From: Chara braunii
Lineage: Eukaryota; Streptophyta; Charophyceae; Charales; Characeae
Assembly (NCBI GenBank): GCA_003427395.1
Contig: BFEA01001163.1
Span: forward strand, 100,194-123,200
Direction of reading: 5' to 3'
Length of the DNA stretch: 23,007 nt
Position numbers and translations under genes: made by a program. Positions 9,073 to 18,639 of the stretch are shown here, one piece after another. The first letter of the stretch is position 1. Each line of letters begins with the position of its first letter. Under the pieces are notes generated by a model, which saw only the letters and a list, made by a program, of their open reading frames with translations, was not told where the DNA came from and searched no databases.

Positions 9073-10740
9073 GGACCCTCTCGGCCACGTCACGCAGGAG
9101 TTGGTTTAAATCCTTCGCCGCAAGTTATACATGTAGAGTTTCCGCAAGCCGCTCCAGCCGAGTGCGCCAGCGATACCTCTCGCGATCCCCTACGACAGGA
9201 TAGGGCCTACGCGAGGCACGACTTACCTCCACCTTACGGGAGCTGGCACCTCCCTTCGGTGGGCGTATCCCCGCCGAGCTACCAGTTCACAGTACGAAAG
9301 CTAATCAGTTGCAAACGCAGAGGTGGACCAGCCGAGGGTGTTTCTCGTTCGCTGTAGCATAGGGGGTGCACGCGGTAATACGCCTCTATCGGACCCGCAC
9401 GCGAAATCGACATCTTGGGGGGCTGAGGTCCCAAATGCGACCAGTCGTCGGTCGACTAGGACGCATCCTTCATACCACGCGCACACCACTTTACGAACAA
9501 AAAAAAATAAAACACACATACACACACGAAATGACACAATACAAACAACGCGACAACACTCTTAGTCCCTTAGTAGCCAACCCATAACTCTCCGATGCGG
9601 AAATCAGATAGGCGTCGCGCGCGAGACTTAGTATAAAACCGTGCGGATGCAGGACTAACTCATATCGACTCGCAATGCAGGCATACGCCAGCGGTCGCAA
9701 TGATGGCGTACTATGTTGTACCCATACTCATGCGGTCCTCGTTAATCTCGGGGGTCGCATTCGACACTCAAGTGTCGGCCGACACGCGTCTTAAGGGTTA
9801 ATCTCTCGACGCTGGACAACCGTCGTGAGAGGTTGAAGATCACACACCCTCTTCTGCACTCTGTGAAGAGCGGGTGGTACACATGTCCATACCTGTGGTG
9901 GCAGTCGTCTCTTGCGGCCCGGGGGACGAGTCCTACCCAGGCCTGGGTGGAAGTCAATAGGTTTGACTTTGACGGCTGCCACGGACTACAACGTCCAACT
10001 ATAAAAATTAATAAGCAAAATCAATAAATAAATAAGTGTCTCAACACTCGTATATCAAATCAGGACTCGAGATAACGATAAAAGGACGGGGAAACATAAA
10101 CCCATCAGGTTTGCAGATCGTGCGACACATGGTTATCATTCTCACTGCCTCCAAAGTATGGCTCATGTACCAAGCTCCAAAATACTAACCTGCATAAAAC
10201 ACAGGCATACACAATAGCCACATTGCCATACACCAATGTGGTCAACTTTACTGTTCCCTGTAACTCACACCACACCTCACACACTCGAGCCCCAGTCATA
10301 ATCCAACTTTCCATAAATCTCAGAAGTTTCTTTATAATGACCATTAAAAGAAGTCCAGTTAAAACCATAAAAGAAACATATCAAATCTCAGGGCTAAGGC
10401 AATCAGGTTGAGGTACAGGTGTAAGCAAAGTTGTGTCATGAGCCGACAAGTCGGCGATTAACCAACCGACCTGTTATCAGTGATAACGGAAGATAATCCT
10501 CGTGAGATTAAGCTGAAACTAATCCAAATTCTGAGCCAAACGATCAAAAGGACCTGTGACGCAAGACAGATCGACGTCCCAGGCTAAAACCATAAGCCCC
10601 TTGAGAATAATCCCCATACCACAATCTCTCTCAAAACTCCTCCTTGTAGCTAAACCTAAGTATACCTCTAAGTCAGCGCCCAAGGAAAGGTAAACTCATG
10701 GCATAATCTCCCCTATCTAGGGTGGATTACCAGAATCGCC
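9073..10740. repeat. Inner right palindrome arm
   Basis: Reverse complement of 7151-9030 with divergence. Well-conserved blocks are at 9165-9300 and 9383-9460. An A-rich CACA run (about 9499-9530) faces the GTGTGCG run at 8570-8600 of the left arm. The counterpart hairpins are CTGTTATC/GATAACGG (10471-10489) and TAATC/GATTA (10494-10510). No supported gene. Confidence 0.8.
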
Positions 10741-10754
10741 ACCTGTCGAAATAT

Positions 10755-11330
10755 AATCCAACTCCTTTAAACTAAGAAAATTTTGGCAGCGCTTCTCGTA
10801 GGAAAAGTGCATTTCCAGAATTTATCTAAGCTCAAATATGAAAGCAAAAATAATCTCTAACTCAAGAAAGTCAAATTTTGTCTAACTCCCTGAATTAGTA
10901 AAAATTTGGGCAGCACTCCTTTTAGAAGAGGGGACTTCCCAAATTTATTCTATCTCAGATTTGAACTTAGAATAACTCGAGTTTCTGTCAAGAAAAAATT
11001 TAACAACTCCTTAGATTTGTAAAAATTTTGGCAGCATTCCCTTTAGAAAGGTGCTATTCCAAAATTTATACAAAGCTAAGTTCAGAATTTAAAACTAACC
11101 TTGATTTCTCAAGGTCCAATTTTGTCTAACTCAGTGAATTAGCAAAAATTTGGGCAGCATTCCCTTTAGAAAATGAGACTTCTCCGATTTATACTAAGTC
11201 GGATATAAAGAAAGAACAAGTTGAACCTTGACAAGTCAAAAATTGACTAACTCTTTGAATTTGTAGAAATTTCGGTAGCGCTTCCCGTAGAGAAAGTAGC
11301 TTGCCAAAATTTATACAAAGCCAAATATAA
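10755..11330. repeat. Right-arm tandem array, five units of about 122 bp
   Basis: Landmark GGCAGC (GGTAGC in the last) recurs at 10785, 10909, 11030, 11153 and 11274: periods 124, 121, 123, 121. Each unit has AAATTTTGG or AAATTTGGG before and CCAAAATTT or CCCAAATTT about 25 bases after the landmark, so each can fold with AAATTTGGG pairing CCCAAATTT. Flanking text CTAACTC.CTGAATTAG also recurs. It mirrors the four-unit array of the left arm, so one unit was gained or lost. Confidence 0.85.
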
Positions 11331-11608
11331 AATATGATCTTAGAAAATGCAAGAATTGATCCAAGTAAAAAAACTTAGCTCAGAAAATGCAGAAATTGAA
11401 ACTAACTTCTATGGCTCTAGCACATGGCGAACGACGAAAACAACTACCTATCAACTGAAACTCAGACGAAGTAGTAACCTCACTCAGCCACATGCAGGCC
11501 GAACCATAACGGTAAGTACGCTCACCATTCCCAAGTCAAATTAATAAACAATAGTTCACAATCTTTCAATGATTTACACCTTTATACCCTGCTTACAAAA
11601 GGCATAAA

Positions 11609-12294
11609 GCCAGACCATCCAATCTTATGAAACATACCTGACTCAGCCATCAAGTATACACGAACAGGCTGCACAACTACTTCTCTCTTCCATTAGGGCA
11701 TATCACTAGGCCATTCGTCATGGAAACAATGCCTAGCCGCCCTGAGCCGTTTAATATCCAAAATTTAGTATTTCTCTGACTTTGTTGTCAAAAAGGAAAG
11801 CAAATATGGGCAGGGGACTAAACCATTCGCCATGGAAACAATGTTCAGCTTGCCTTGACTATTTCCATTTATACTTCGTATTATTCCTTTTCTCTTCTTG
11901 ATGATATGGCTTAACGCTGGACCATTCGCCATGGAAACAATGCCCCGCTGCCAGTTCACATGCAAATATATATAAAGTATTTTCCCTTTATACTCAGTTT
12001 AACTTATGTGCGTGGCTTTCAGGCTAAACCATTCACCATGGAAACAATGCTTAGCCTTATACCAGAAACCCTCCGTTAGAATAAACAAGAACTTAAACTC
12101 CTTCAATCAGACAAACCCCCAGAGTTAACTAGAGCAACCAGACCATTCACTATGGAAACAATGTCTGGTTCCCCAGAAAACAACTAAATAAACACAGCAA
12201 CCAGACCATTCACCATGGAAACAAATGCCTGGTCCTTCAGAAAACAGTCAAATAAACACAACCCTGAGCCATTCACCATGGAAACAATGCTCAG
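11609..12294. repeat. Right-arm array of hairpins with constant loop and variable stems
   Basis: Seven hairpins share the 19-nt loop CATTCACCATGGAAACAAT (variants CATTCGCC, CATTCGTC, CATTCACT; 20 nt in R2). R1 12264-12294 CTGAGC/GCTCAG; R2 12200-12233 ACCAGAC/GCCTGGT (6 of 7); R3 12136-12170 AACCAGAC/GTCTGGTT; R4 12021-12057 AGGCTAAAC/GCTTAGCCT (8 of 9); R5 11916-11948 GCTGGAC/GCCCCGC (5 of 7); R6 11818-11848 CTAAAC/GTTCAG (5 of 6); R7 11706-11736 CTAGGC/GCCTAG. An eighth, R8 (about 11609-11642), keeps the left-type loop, minus strand ATGTTTCATAAGATTGGATG. Order and flanks match the left-arm array read backwards. Confidence 0.9.
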
Positions 12295-12559
12295 ACTTTG
12301 GTTGACCCTTCCAAACGCATGCAAGACTACCTTCCTCCCACCTTCCCCCAGTTTATCCCTTTGTCTGCTTTCAACCAAAATAAAGAAGAAACTTAGGTTT
12401 CACTCTCACACGTTCCTTTCATTCAGTCTGATTGGGTCCTGAAGAGAAAGCAAAAACCATAGGGATAACCTCTTGCATACAACAGTCATACTACAGGGGG
12501 ATAAACAAACATGGGTGGTAGTAGGTTGTACAGATGGAAATGGTTTACCTGACGATTCC

Positions 12560-12870
12560 CTGCCTTCAGAACTTCTCTCGAGTTCCGGCAGAGCTCCCGC
12601 AATCGGTGGGTGGACTCCCCACAGAGTCTTGACGCGGACCTATGGGTTGCAATCCCGCCTGCCGCCTTCCTCTCAGAACCAATGGACTGGACTTAGAGTA
12701 AGGAGGATAGGAAGAGAAGGCTTCAGACTCTCAGATCCAATGAGGGTGCTCTCAGACTCGTAGGAGAGGGCCTCAATATCCTGAATCGCCTGAGGGCCCC
12801 GCAATGATGACCAATACACACAGCAACCTGGTCAATTGACGCTAATATGTCAACCGTTGACCTCCTGACG
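12560..12870. repeat. Outer end of right palindrome arm
   Basis: Pairs with 5265-5580. It contains GGGTTGCAATCCC, CTCCCGCAATCGGTGGG and CGCCTGAGGGCCCCGCAATG, the reverse complements of left-end blocks. The last matched block is CCTCCTGACG (12861-12870); a further 7-bp match (CCTGCTC at 12878-12884 against GAGCAGG at 5234-5240) suggests the true end may lie slightly further out. Confidence 0.8.
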
Positions 12871-13780
12871 CCCTTCCTGCTCACTGCAATCACCCGTACG
12901 TGGGACCCAACCCTCCCTTTCGTGTCGCAGCTGACGCCCTTCGGCCGCATTAGCCAGGTATTGCAGTAGCCGAAAGCTAAACAAAACGGAATGTCATAGA
13001 AATCTGCCAACGCTGCGTGCCTAGCAGTCGTGCGCAGCAATGCAACAAGAGCAAACAGGGTGCAGCAACAAGTCAGACCTACACCAGTGATCACAAGGGT
13101 ACTGCAGTCGCAGCCTTCGCATGCAGTTGTACACTAGAGGGAGGAAAGCAGAATCCACTATCGCGGCCTAGCCGCTAGAAGCGTACGCTAGTCACGGTGC
13201 TGTTAACCTCCCACCGCAGCTCGAGCTCCACCACACCAGCACCGCGCCACCGTACAATCCACCGCCTGCAGCCGTCCGCACCGTGACTAATAGCATCAGT
13301 GGTGCTCCCCTCCTTGATCACACTTGACGACTTCAGGCTCCGAATCCAGCAGTGCGGCCCCAACTGCCATCCCCCATCATACCGGCCAGTGTTACTCAGC
13401 CTGGCTAGCCTATCTCCGCTCATGCCACTGGGCTACAACGACGCCAACGACCAGCATACAGGATGTCGCCCCCCATGTTGACTGCCAACACACATCCGGT
13501 ACGCTCCCTCCTTTTCCCCTCTCTGGTGCTAACCCGCGCACCCCCCATCCTTAACTTGCTGCAGGTCTCAGACACACAGGGGTCTGAGTGAACTTCCCCT
13601 CCGTTGCCCGGCCTCCAACCCTTGCACCCAGGCACGATCCCCAATTCAGGCTTACGAAGCCCGTCGACAAGCTCTGTAGGCAAGTATTATCTCTCCCTCT
13701 TTCTCTGTCTGTGCTACTGTTGTTCTCGGGGTCGGACAAGTGAGACAGCTACATCGAAGAAACAATAATAATAAAATAAA
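12871..13780. other. No supported gene
   Basis: Mixed-composition sequence with a direct repeat CTGACGCCCTTC (12865-12876 and again about 12931-12942), and a CTCCACCACACCAGCACC-type pyrimidine/purine-biased stretch about 13215-13270. Minus ORFs of 123 and 82 codons overlap here; the first includes the conserved palindrome end and neither has a recognisable domain. Confidence 0.4.
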
Positions 13781-13879
13781 CGAAAAAAAAGGAAAAATAG
13801 AAAAAGAACAAAAACTGAATGAATCTTCCGCAAAGACACAGGCGGATTCATCCCTTCTTTACACTCTTTTTTCCGCTTA

Positions 13880-14430
13880 TCTAACACCCGAACTAACTCC
13901 GTAGTTAGACTCGCATGCCCTTAAAACCCCCTATTAGCATCTCTTCCTGCTCATTTTCATCGAGAACTGAGCCAAATACGCCATTCTTCCCGTGTCTTCC
14001 CCCATATCCAGCGCAACACTTTTTCCACTAACCCCCTATCCCACTAATCTATCCCCAAATCTAACACCAGGATCTCGTTCGCCCTCCTTCAAAACCGCTG
14101 AAACGATTCTTCGCTCGTCTGTTACCATATAGAAATGGGCAAGTTGGATGATTTTTCGCCTCCACCATAGTCATTTTCCTCTTTTACTCTGCGCACTCCT
14201 GTTTTCTACTAACTCTTTCTATACGAATTTTCCACTAAACTAACCTCGCCATTCACCTCGCCCTATTCAGAAAACTGAGTATAGCCTCTTAAACTGCTAA
14301 AATCGGTCACGAAATGACCGAGTTACCTCGATTTCTCTCCCCCTCTTTCACTTCCCGCCATAGCTCGACGCACTATCCTCTCTTTCTTACTCCTATCCTA
14401 CTTACTTCCCTCCAAAACTAACAGCGCTAC
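13880..14430. repeat. About three degenerate tandem monomers of 179 bp
   Basis: Landmark GCGCA (or ACGCA) followed by a pyrimidine-rich CTAAC segment recurs at 14011, 14191 and 14368. A second landmark, GAAATG..C.AGTT, recurs at 14132 and 14311. The periods are 180, 177 and 179. The second pair extends as aligned text through GATTTYTC. The monomer length is in the range seen for satellite repeats in many plants, but three diverged copies do not show it is a satellite. Confidence 0.6.
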
Positions 14431-15564
14431 TGGATTCGCAGTGACCGAGAACCCCTATGTAACGTCTTCCTACGCTCGATTCCGATCAGAATCGAGCGTG
14501 CCATGCTTCTTTGGCTGTGCCCAGGCCTGCTCCCCGCCATCTTCGTTTCCTGCTAATGCACCTGGCACCAAACCTCATCCAGGTTTGTTCCCCTTTCCCC
14601 CTTCTCCCTCTTCGTTCGTACTGCCCTGCGCTATCCCGTTACGCCCCCCTCGTTTCAGCCAGCGCAGCTCCTGGTAATCACCGTGGTCCAGTCGGACTGT
14701 CCGACAACCCCAACCACTCCGCAAAAAGGAAGTCGGAGTGAGTTACTACCTTGGTAGGCGGTTCGACTAGTCTTTCGCCCCTATACCCGGGCCGACGAGC
14801 AGTGTGATCGGCTGGTACCGCCGCCAGCCCGCCACAATCTCCATCTGGCCTTAGTGCTCGGTCCTACAGCCGAGCGTCGAACTGCTGAGCAGTTCCACCT
14901 CCCATCGGCCGGCTTGCTCCTGCTCCGCGCGGCCTGCCCCGCATTTGCCTGTTTTGCACGCACCCGGCCCGCTGTCCGTCCGGGTTCGCACCCCCCTTCA
15001 CTTGCCTACTACTCCGCTGTATCACTCCTAGCGCCCGCTGCCCAAAGCGCCCGCTGCCCACTCCGCCTTCTATGCAGCGTTGTCCGACCGGCCCCGCTAG
15101 TACCCCCCACGCACCTTGTACACTCTTCCGTCCTGGTACACCCCACCATACACACCCCCCTTGCTCCGCCCAGGCAGGGTTGGCCGCCCCTTCGGGTCCC
15201 CAACGGGCAATCCCCATACAGGCCGTCCTACAGTTAAGGGCGCGGGCCTACTGCCGGCCCATAGCTTGGTTCCCTATGGCCCACGACATGCCATAGTACC
15301 GCGGTTGGCCTTGCCATAGTGCCCCGGGCGTAGTCCGCCAGGTCGCGGGTCCCAACGGCCCGCTTGCACTCAACCTCTCACAACAAACCGCAGGGCGGCC
15401 AGCACACCCGCCAAGGCCCCGCCGCAGATATTCCTCCCTCGTCGCGGGTCAAAATCCCCACCGTACGTTTAAGGTCCTCGACTGCCGTGACGACCATCGA
15501 GTCCGGCGACACGTCCAAATTACGGAAAATGCCAAAACCTACAAGAACTTCACACAACAATTAT
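14431..15564. other. GC- and C-rich non-coding sequence with two clear hairpins
   Basis: C-rich, Pro/Arg-coding-biased sequence gives several overlapping long ORFs on both strands, none with a domain. Clear inverted repeats: ACGCTCGATTC/GAATCGAGCGT with a 6-nt loop (14472-14499, 11 bp perfect) and CACTCCG/CGGAGTG (14715-14740). In the direction of element B this is where the reverse transcriptase should follow, but no such domain is present, so the element is truncated or interrupted here. Confidence 0.5.
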
Positions 15565-15819
15565 TTAATATAAAATAGAAGCAAATGTCGCGCGTCCCGC
15601 CGGCCCGTGACGCTGCGCACGCCTAGGCAGCGCACAGTTGCACCTCACCGTCAATACCCCGCGCCGCCACGCGCGCCTCTTGCCCTGACAAGAACCCATG
15701 CTTCCACTCACACGCACGCCGTCGGGCGGGCGACACTGCACTTGCGCGACTTGCAAAAAACACGCCAAAGGGTATTTGGTACGACACCGCGCTACCTCTG
15801 AGTGGTGCCGGACCGATGC

Positions 15820-16249
15820 GCTCGACGGCGTGGACGACCTCCTCTCAACAACCCCTGTCGGCTCTTCAAATAGATCAGGGTACTTAGCAACTACTCCCTC
15901 TATCTCCGACGGCATTTTTACCGGCTCGCCTTCAGCAGAGACATAAACTAAGTACATACCCTCCTTCTGATTTTGCTAATAATAATTATAGAATGCGGCC
16001 GCACACATGTACCCATAAGACTCTATCAGACAACTAGCTTTGAACTTCTGTAATCTGGCGATCCCTCCACCTGGCAAAGTGTGTTTAACCACATTTCGGT
16101 CCCAGTCAAATTGGCGCTCTGCCATAGAGAGGTAGTACATACCTAACAACATGTCGATGGGGAGTTAATCACTTACTGAGAACGAGACACGATGTCTCAA
16201 GTCCCCTCCCGCGTACGGGAAACAACACTTTACATCTTGGAGGTAGTCG
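15820..16249 (-). pseudogene. pol: Protease C-terminal part and start of RT region, retrotransposon B, broken
   Basis: The minus-strand frame continuing after the frame change near 16249 reads VVVDDYLQDVKCCFPY, then stop TAA (16165-16167), then LPIDMLLGMYYLSMAERQFD, then stop TAG (15976-15978), then EGMYLVYVSAEGEPVK and KYPDLFEEPTGVVER. The LLGMYYL segment fits the C-terminal part of a retroviral-type aspartic protease (hydrophobic-Leu-Gly). KYPDLFEEP fits the region just before the reverse transcriptase in Ty3/gypsy polyproteins. Near 15838-15846 a second frame change occurs, with a short plausible continuation (VVHAVE) in the next frame. No RT, RNase H or integrase motif follows toward lower coordinates, so the element ends or is interrupted here. 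The ORF 15565-15957 covers only the end of this remnant plus non-homologous sequence. Confidence 0.75.
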
Positions 16250-17690
16250 TCAACTACCACGCTGTTTGTTGGCACAGGTCGACTCCACAGGTCGACTCAG
16301 GCGCTGCACTCGCCCCTGTAAGCGCAGTCTCTCAACGCACGCGCGACTAATAAAGTTCCGCGTCGAGCAAGTGTCATAATAGGCCCCGGCCTTGCAGTCG
16401 CCAATGACTACCTCGCTGATGAACATTTCACCCTTCGGGGCTTTGACTAATGTCGTCCAAGAAGCTCGCGGGTCCGATCTAGACCACTCCACCTCTAGCT
16501 CCTCTAAGGACTCGAACACATTCATCGAACAGAGGCTCGATAGGTCTGAATGTGTTTGCGGGACGACGCTGGAGTCAGTAGCTTGGGCCATCTCTTGAGA
16601 TGGTGAGGGTGTCTCCACCACCTCAACCCTAGCAGGAACAACTACTATTCCTACTGGCCCGACGTGTTTTCCGGAAGCACTGCCTGAAGTGCTGGCAACG
16701 TTGCGACCTACGGGTTGAGAGGATCTTAGCACCTGCCCCATCGTAGGCGGGATCTTTTCTGTTAATTTCTTATTGCGGCACTTGAATTGGTTGTGGCCAT
16801 ATTGACTACAACGAATACGGGTCTGCCGAGAGTGACGATCTCTCCACACGTCCTCAGTGAGACCCGCTTTCTCCCATGGAGGAGCGTTGGGGTCAACTTG
16901 ACTCCTCGACCGGGAGCCTCCGCGGCGTCTACCGGTCGCCTTGCCTTTTTGAGAAACGGCAGTGACTACTCCACCCTTTGAAGCATCTATGCTGCCTGCC
17001 TCTGAACCTACTCCCTCCTAGAAGTTACCGTCCACCTCGATGGTTGGACCATCGTTGTCGACAAACATCAAGCGATCTTTTGCCTTCCAGTTGGAAGGCA
17101 GTGTCTTCTTTCTCTCATCTGTACTGGGTGTCTGTCCATGCCCTATCTTTGCTTCAAGGTCTAGGGCCACCTTGCTAAACGAAGGGAAGTTGTGCATATT
17201 GATGTTGGCCTCTTTTGCCAACTGGTTCCTGAGAGGCTGAGAAAAGCATCTCAGGTACGAAGTCAACAGGACCTGGGGGTCATAGCGCACCCTAGGGACA
17301 CAGATTAAACGCTCAACAACGTTGGTGGCTTCCCTTACTGACTTAAACTGCCTCGTGTGCAATGTCAGGATCACGTCAGTGGCCCTTCGGGCCTCCTGAG
17401 GATCATGCCACCTCTCTTCCACCATCTTCAGGAAGTCCTTCAATTTCTGGGAGGTTGCCCACGCGTGGAAGTCGTGACCATATCCCTGAAGTTGAACTAC
17501 ACCGCTCAACCATCTTGTTGCACTACCCTCTAGGTAGGAAGCAGCCACAAGCACTTCTTCGTGCGGCAAGGTGAGTTTGCACCTGACGTAGACCGACACT
17601 CCCCTCAACCATGTGTCAAGGTCCTCGCCTCTCTTGTCCCTTGTAAAAGGTTTGGGAGCGGCGATGACCGTCTTCGGAACCCGCTGTGTC
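16250..17690 (-). pseudogene. gag: Gag core, zinc knuckle and protease start of retrotransposon B, decayed
   Basis: A single minus-strand frame runs from about 17690 (VPKTVIAAPKPFTRDKRGED) to TGA near 16250, broken once by TAG at 17018-17020. Order: Gag core about 17650-17050 (ASYLEGSATRWLSGVVQLQ, MVEERWHDPQEARRATDV, LAKEANINMHNFPSFSKV), a basic linker, a zinc knuckle (16778-16819) and a protease active-site loop (16364-16375). The knuckle reads R-I-R-C-x4-H-x4-C: the first Cys is Arg (CGT, one transition from TGT). The protease loop reads DTCS instead of the usual D-[ST]-G-[AS], the essential Gly being Cys (TGC, one base from GGC). Both changes would kill function. The frame then shifts by one near 16249. 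Confidence 0.85.
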
Positions 17691-18639
17691 TGTCCGGTCC
17701 CTGCATCACTCCGGGCTGTGGACCCGGTGAAACAGGTTGTTGTGATAGTTGTTGGGGCTGCATGCCTTGAGGCTGCACTGGCTGCGAGACAACAGGCTGC
17801 GTGGTGGCTGCAACCTGTGACAGACTTGAAGTGAACACTATTTGTACAAAAACTTGTAAACTACTCCTTGTTGTTACCCCTCCTGACAGCGGCATGCCTA
17901 GGGAAACTATAGCAACCGTTGACGGGGCTACATATGGGGATACCCCAGTCACCGGTGGGACAAAGAAGGGAGGATATGGCACGGGCCAGGCACGAGGCCC
18001 TGCTGGTGATGGCGCTGCTTGAGCACGACTTGCTAAAACGGCTAGGCTCAATTGGATGTCATGAAGGATGGTAGTTTGATGCTTCTGCATTTCTATAACG
18101 CCTAGCAGAGCCCTCCTAACTACCCTCACATCATCATCCATATTGGCCAGGTCCATCATCTCTAACTCCTCTATGTCTGCCCCTCTTCGTTGCATCTTGG
18201 CTCTTCTCCTGATCATCTTTTCTTTTTCCGCTTTTATCTCCCCTAATGCCCGCTGTAGCTGTGCCCCCTGCAGGGCTGCCTGTTGGATGGCGACATCCTC
18301 TGGAGTTAACACCGCGGCCTGGCTTGCCATAATGCCAGTGGACTGACTCACAGTCTTTGCGACCGTTGACCCGACGACACCTGAACTACTGGCTTGGGAA
18401 GTCTGTTGCGCAGAAGTGGACATGGCTATAGTGGCCATGGCTGCTGTAGCACCGGCCTTGCTAACTAAAGTTCTGCTGGCCTCGTCTGCTCTAGCCCTCC
18501 TCTACTGCTGCCGCCTCTCCCTAAGCTGGCGGAACAGATGTCTATCACCCTCTAGTCCTAAAGACAAGTGGGCTAGTGGGCCCCTAGCTGATCGCAAGGT
18601 TCTGCGGTCGTCCTCACCGGTGTCCTCCTCGTCGCTCAT
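17688..18639 (-). pseudogene. gag: N-terminal part of gag, retrotransposon B, with stop and 1-base frameshift
   Basis: The start is taken as the ATG at 18639 (MSDEEDTGEDDRRTLRSARG), because the frame from there passes one TAG (18502-18504) straight into the long open stretch beginning MATIAMSTSAQQTSQ at 18438. The protein has an acidic then basic N-terminus and a Lys/Arg/Glu-rich coiled-coil-like block (about 18270-18120: LQRALGEIKAEKEKMIRRRA). It ends in a Pro/Gln/Val-rich low-complexity stretch (about 18020-17710). At 17688-17691 the reading frame moves by one, consistent with loss of one base inside ACACAG-type sequence, after which the Gag core continues in the new frame. Same strand and order as the rest of element B. 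Confidence 0.8.

Larger units (their letters stand above)
5265..12870. mobile_element. Large diverged palindrome (foldback-like element), arms about 3.8 kb
   Basis: The left arm (5265-9030) and right arm (9073-12870) are reverse complements with substitutions and indels. Matching anchors: 5265-5274/12861-12870 (CGTCAGGAGG, perfect), 5329-5340/12789-12800 (GGGGCCCTCAGG), 7402-7420/10471-10489, 8701-8721/9383-9403 (21 of 21), 9024-9029/9073-9078. Coordinate sums are about 18102 near the centre and 18129-18135 at the ends, dipping to about 17891 at the 7411/10480 pair, so net indels are modest. Identity is highest near the centre. No convincing ORF spans either arm, so any transposase would act in trans. 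Drosophila FB and Galileo elements also have very long inverted arms built of subrepeats; that is an analogy only. No target-site duplication is evident at the tentative ends. Confidence 0.9.

Noticed and set aside
5255-12880. Target-site duplication flanking the palindrome
   Set aside because: Bases outside the tentative ends (GAGAT left, CCCTT right) do not match, and the exact ends are uncertain.
14854-15237. 127-codon plus ORF and overlapping 117-codon minus ORF
   Set aside because: Both follow the C-rich composition; no domain, no codon pattern favouring either strand.
15565-15957. Intact 130-codon gene
   Set aside because: Only the first third matches the retroelement; the rest is a frameshifted or unrelated extension.
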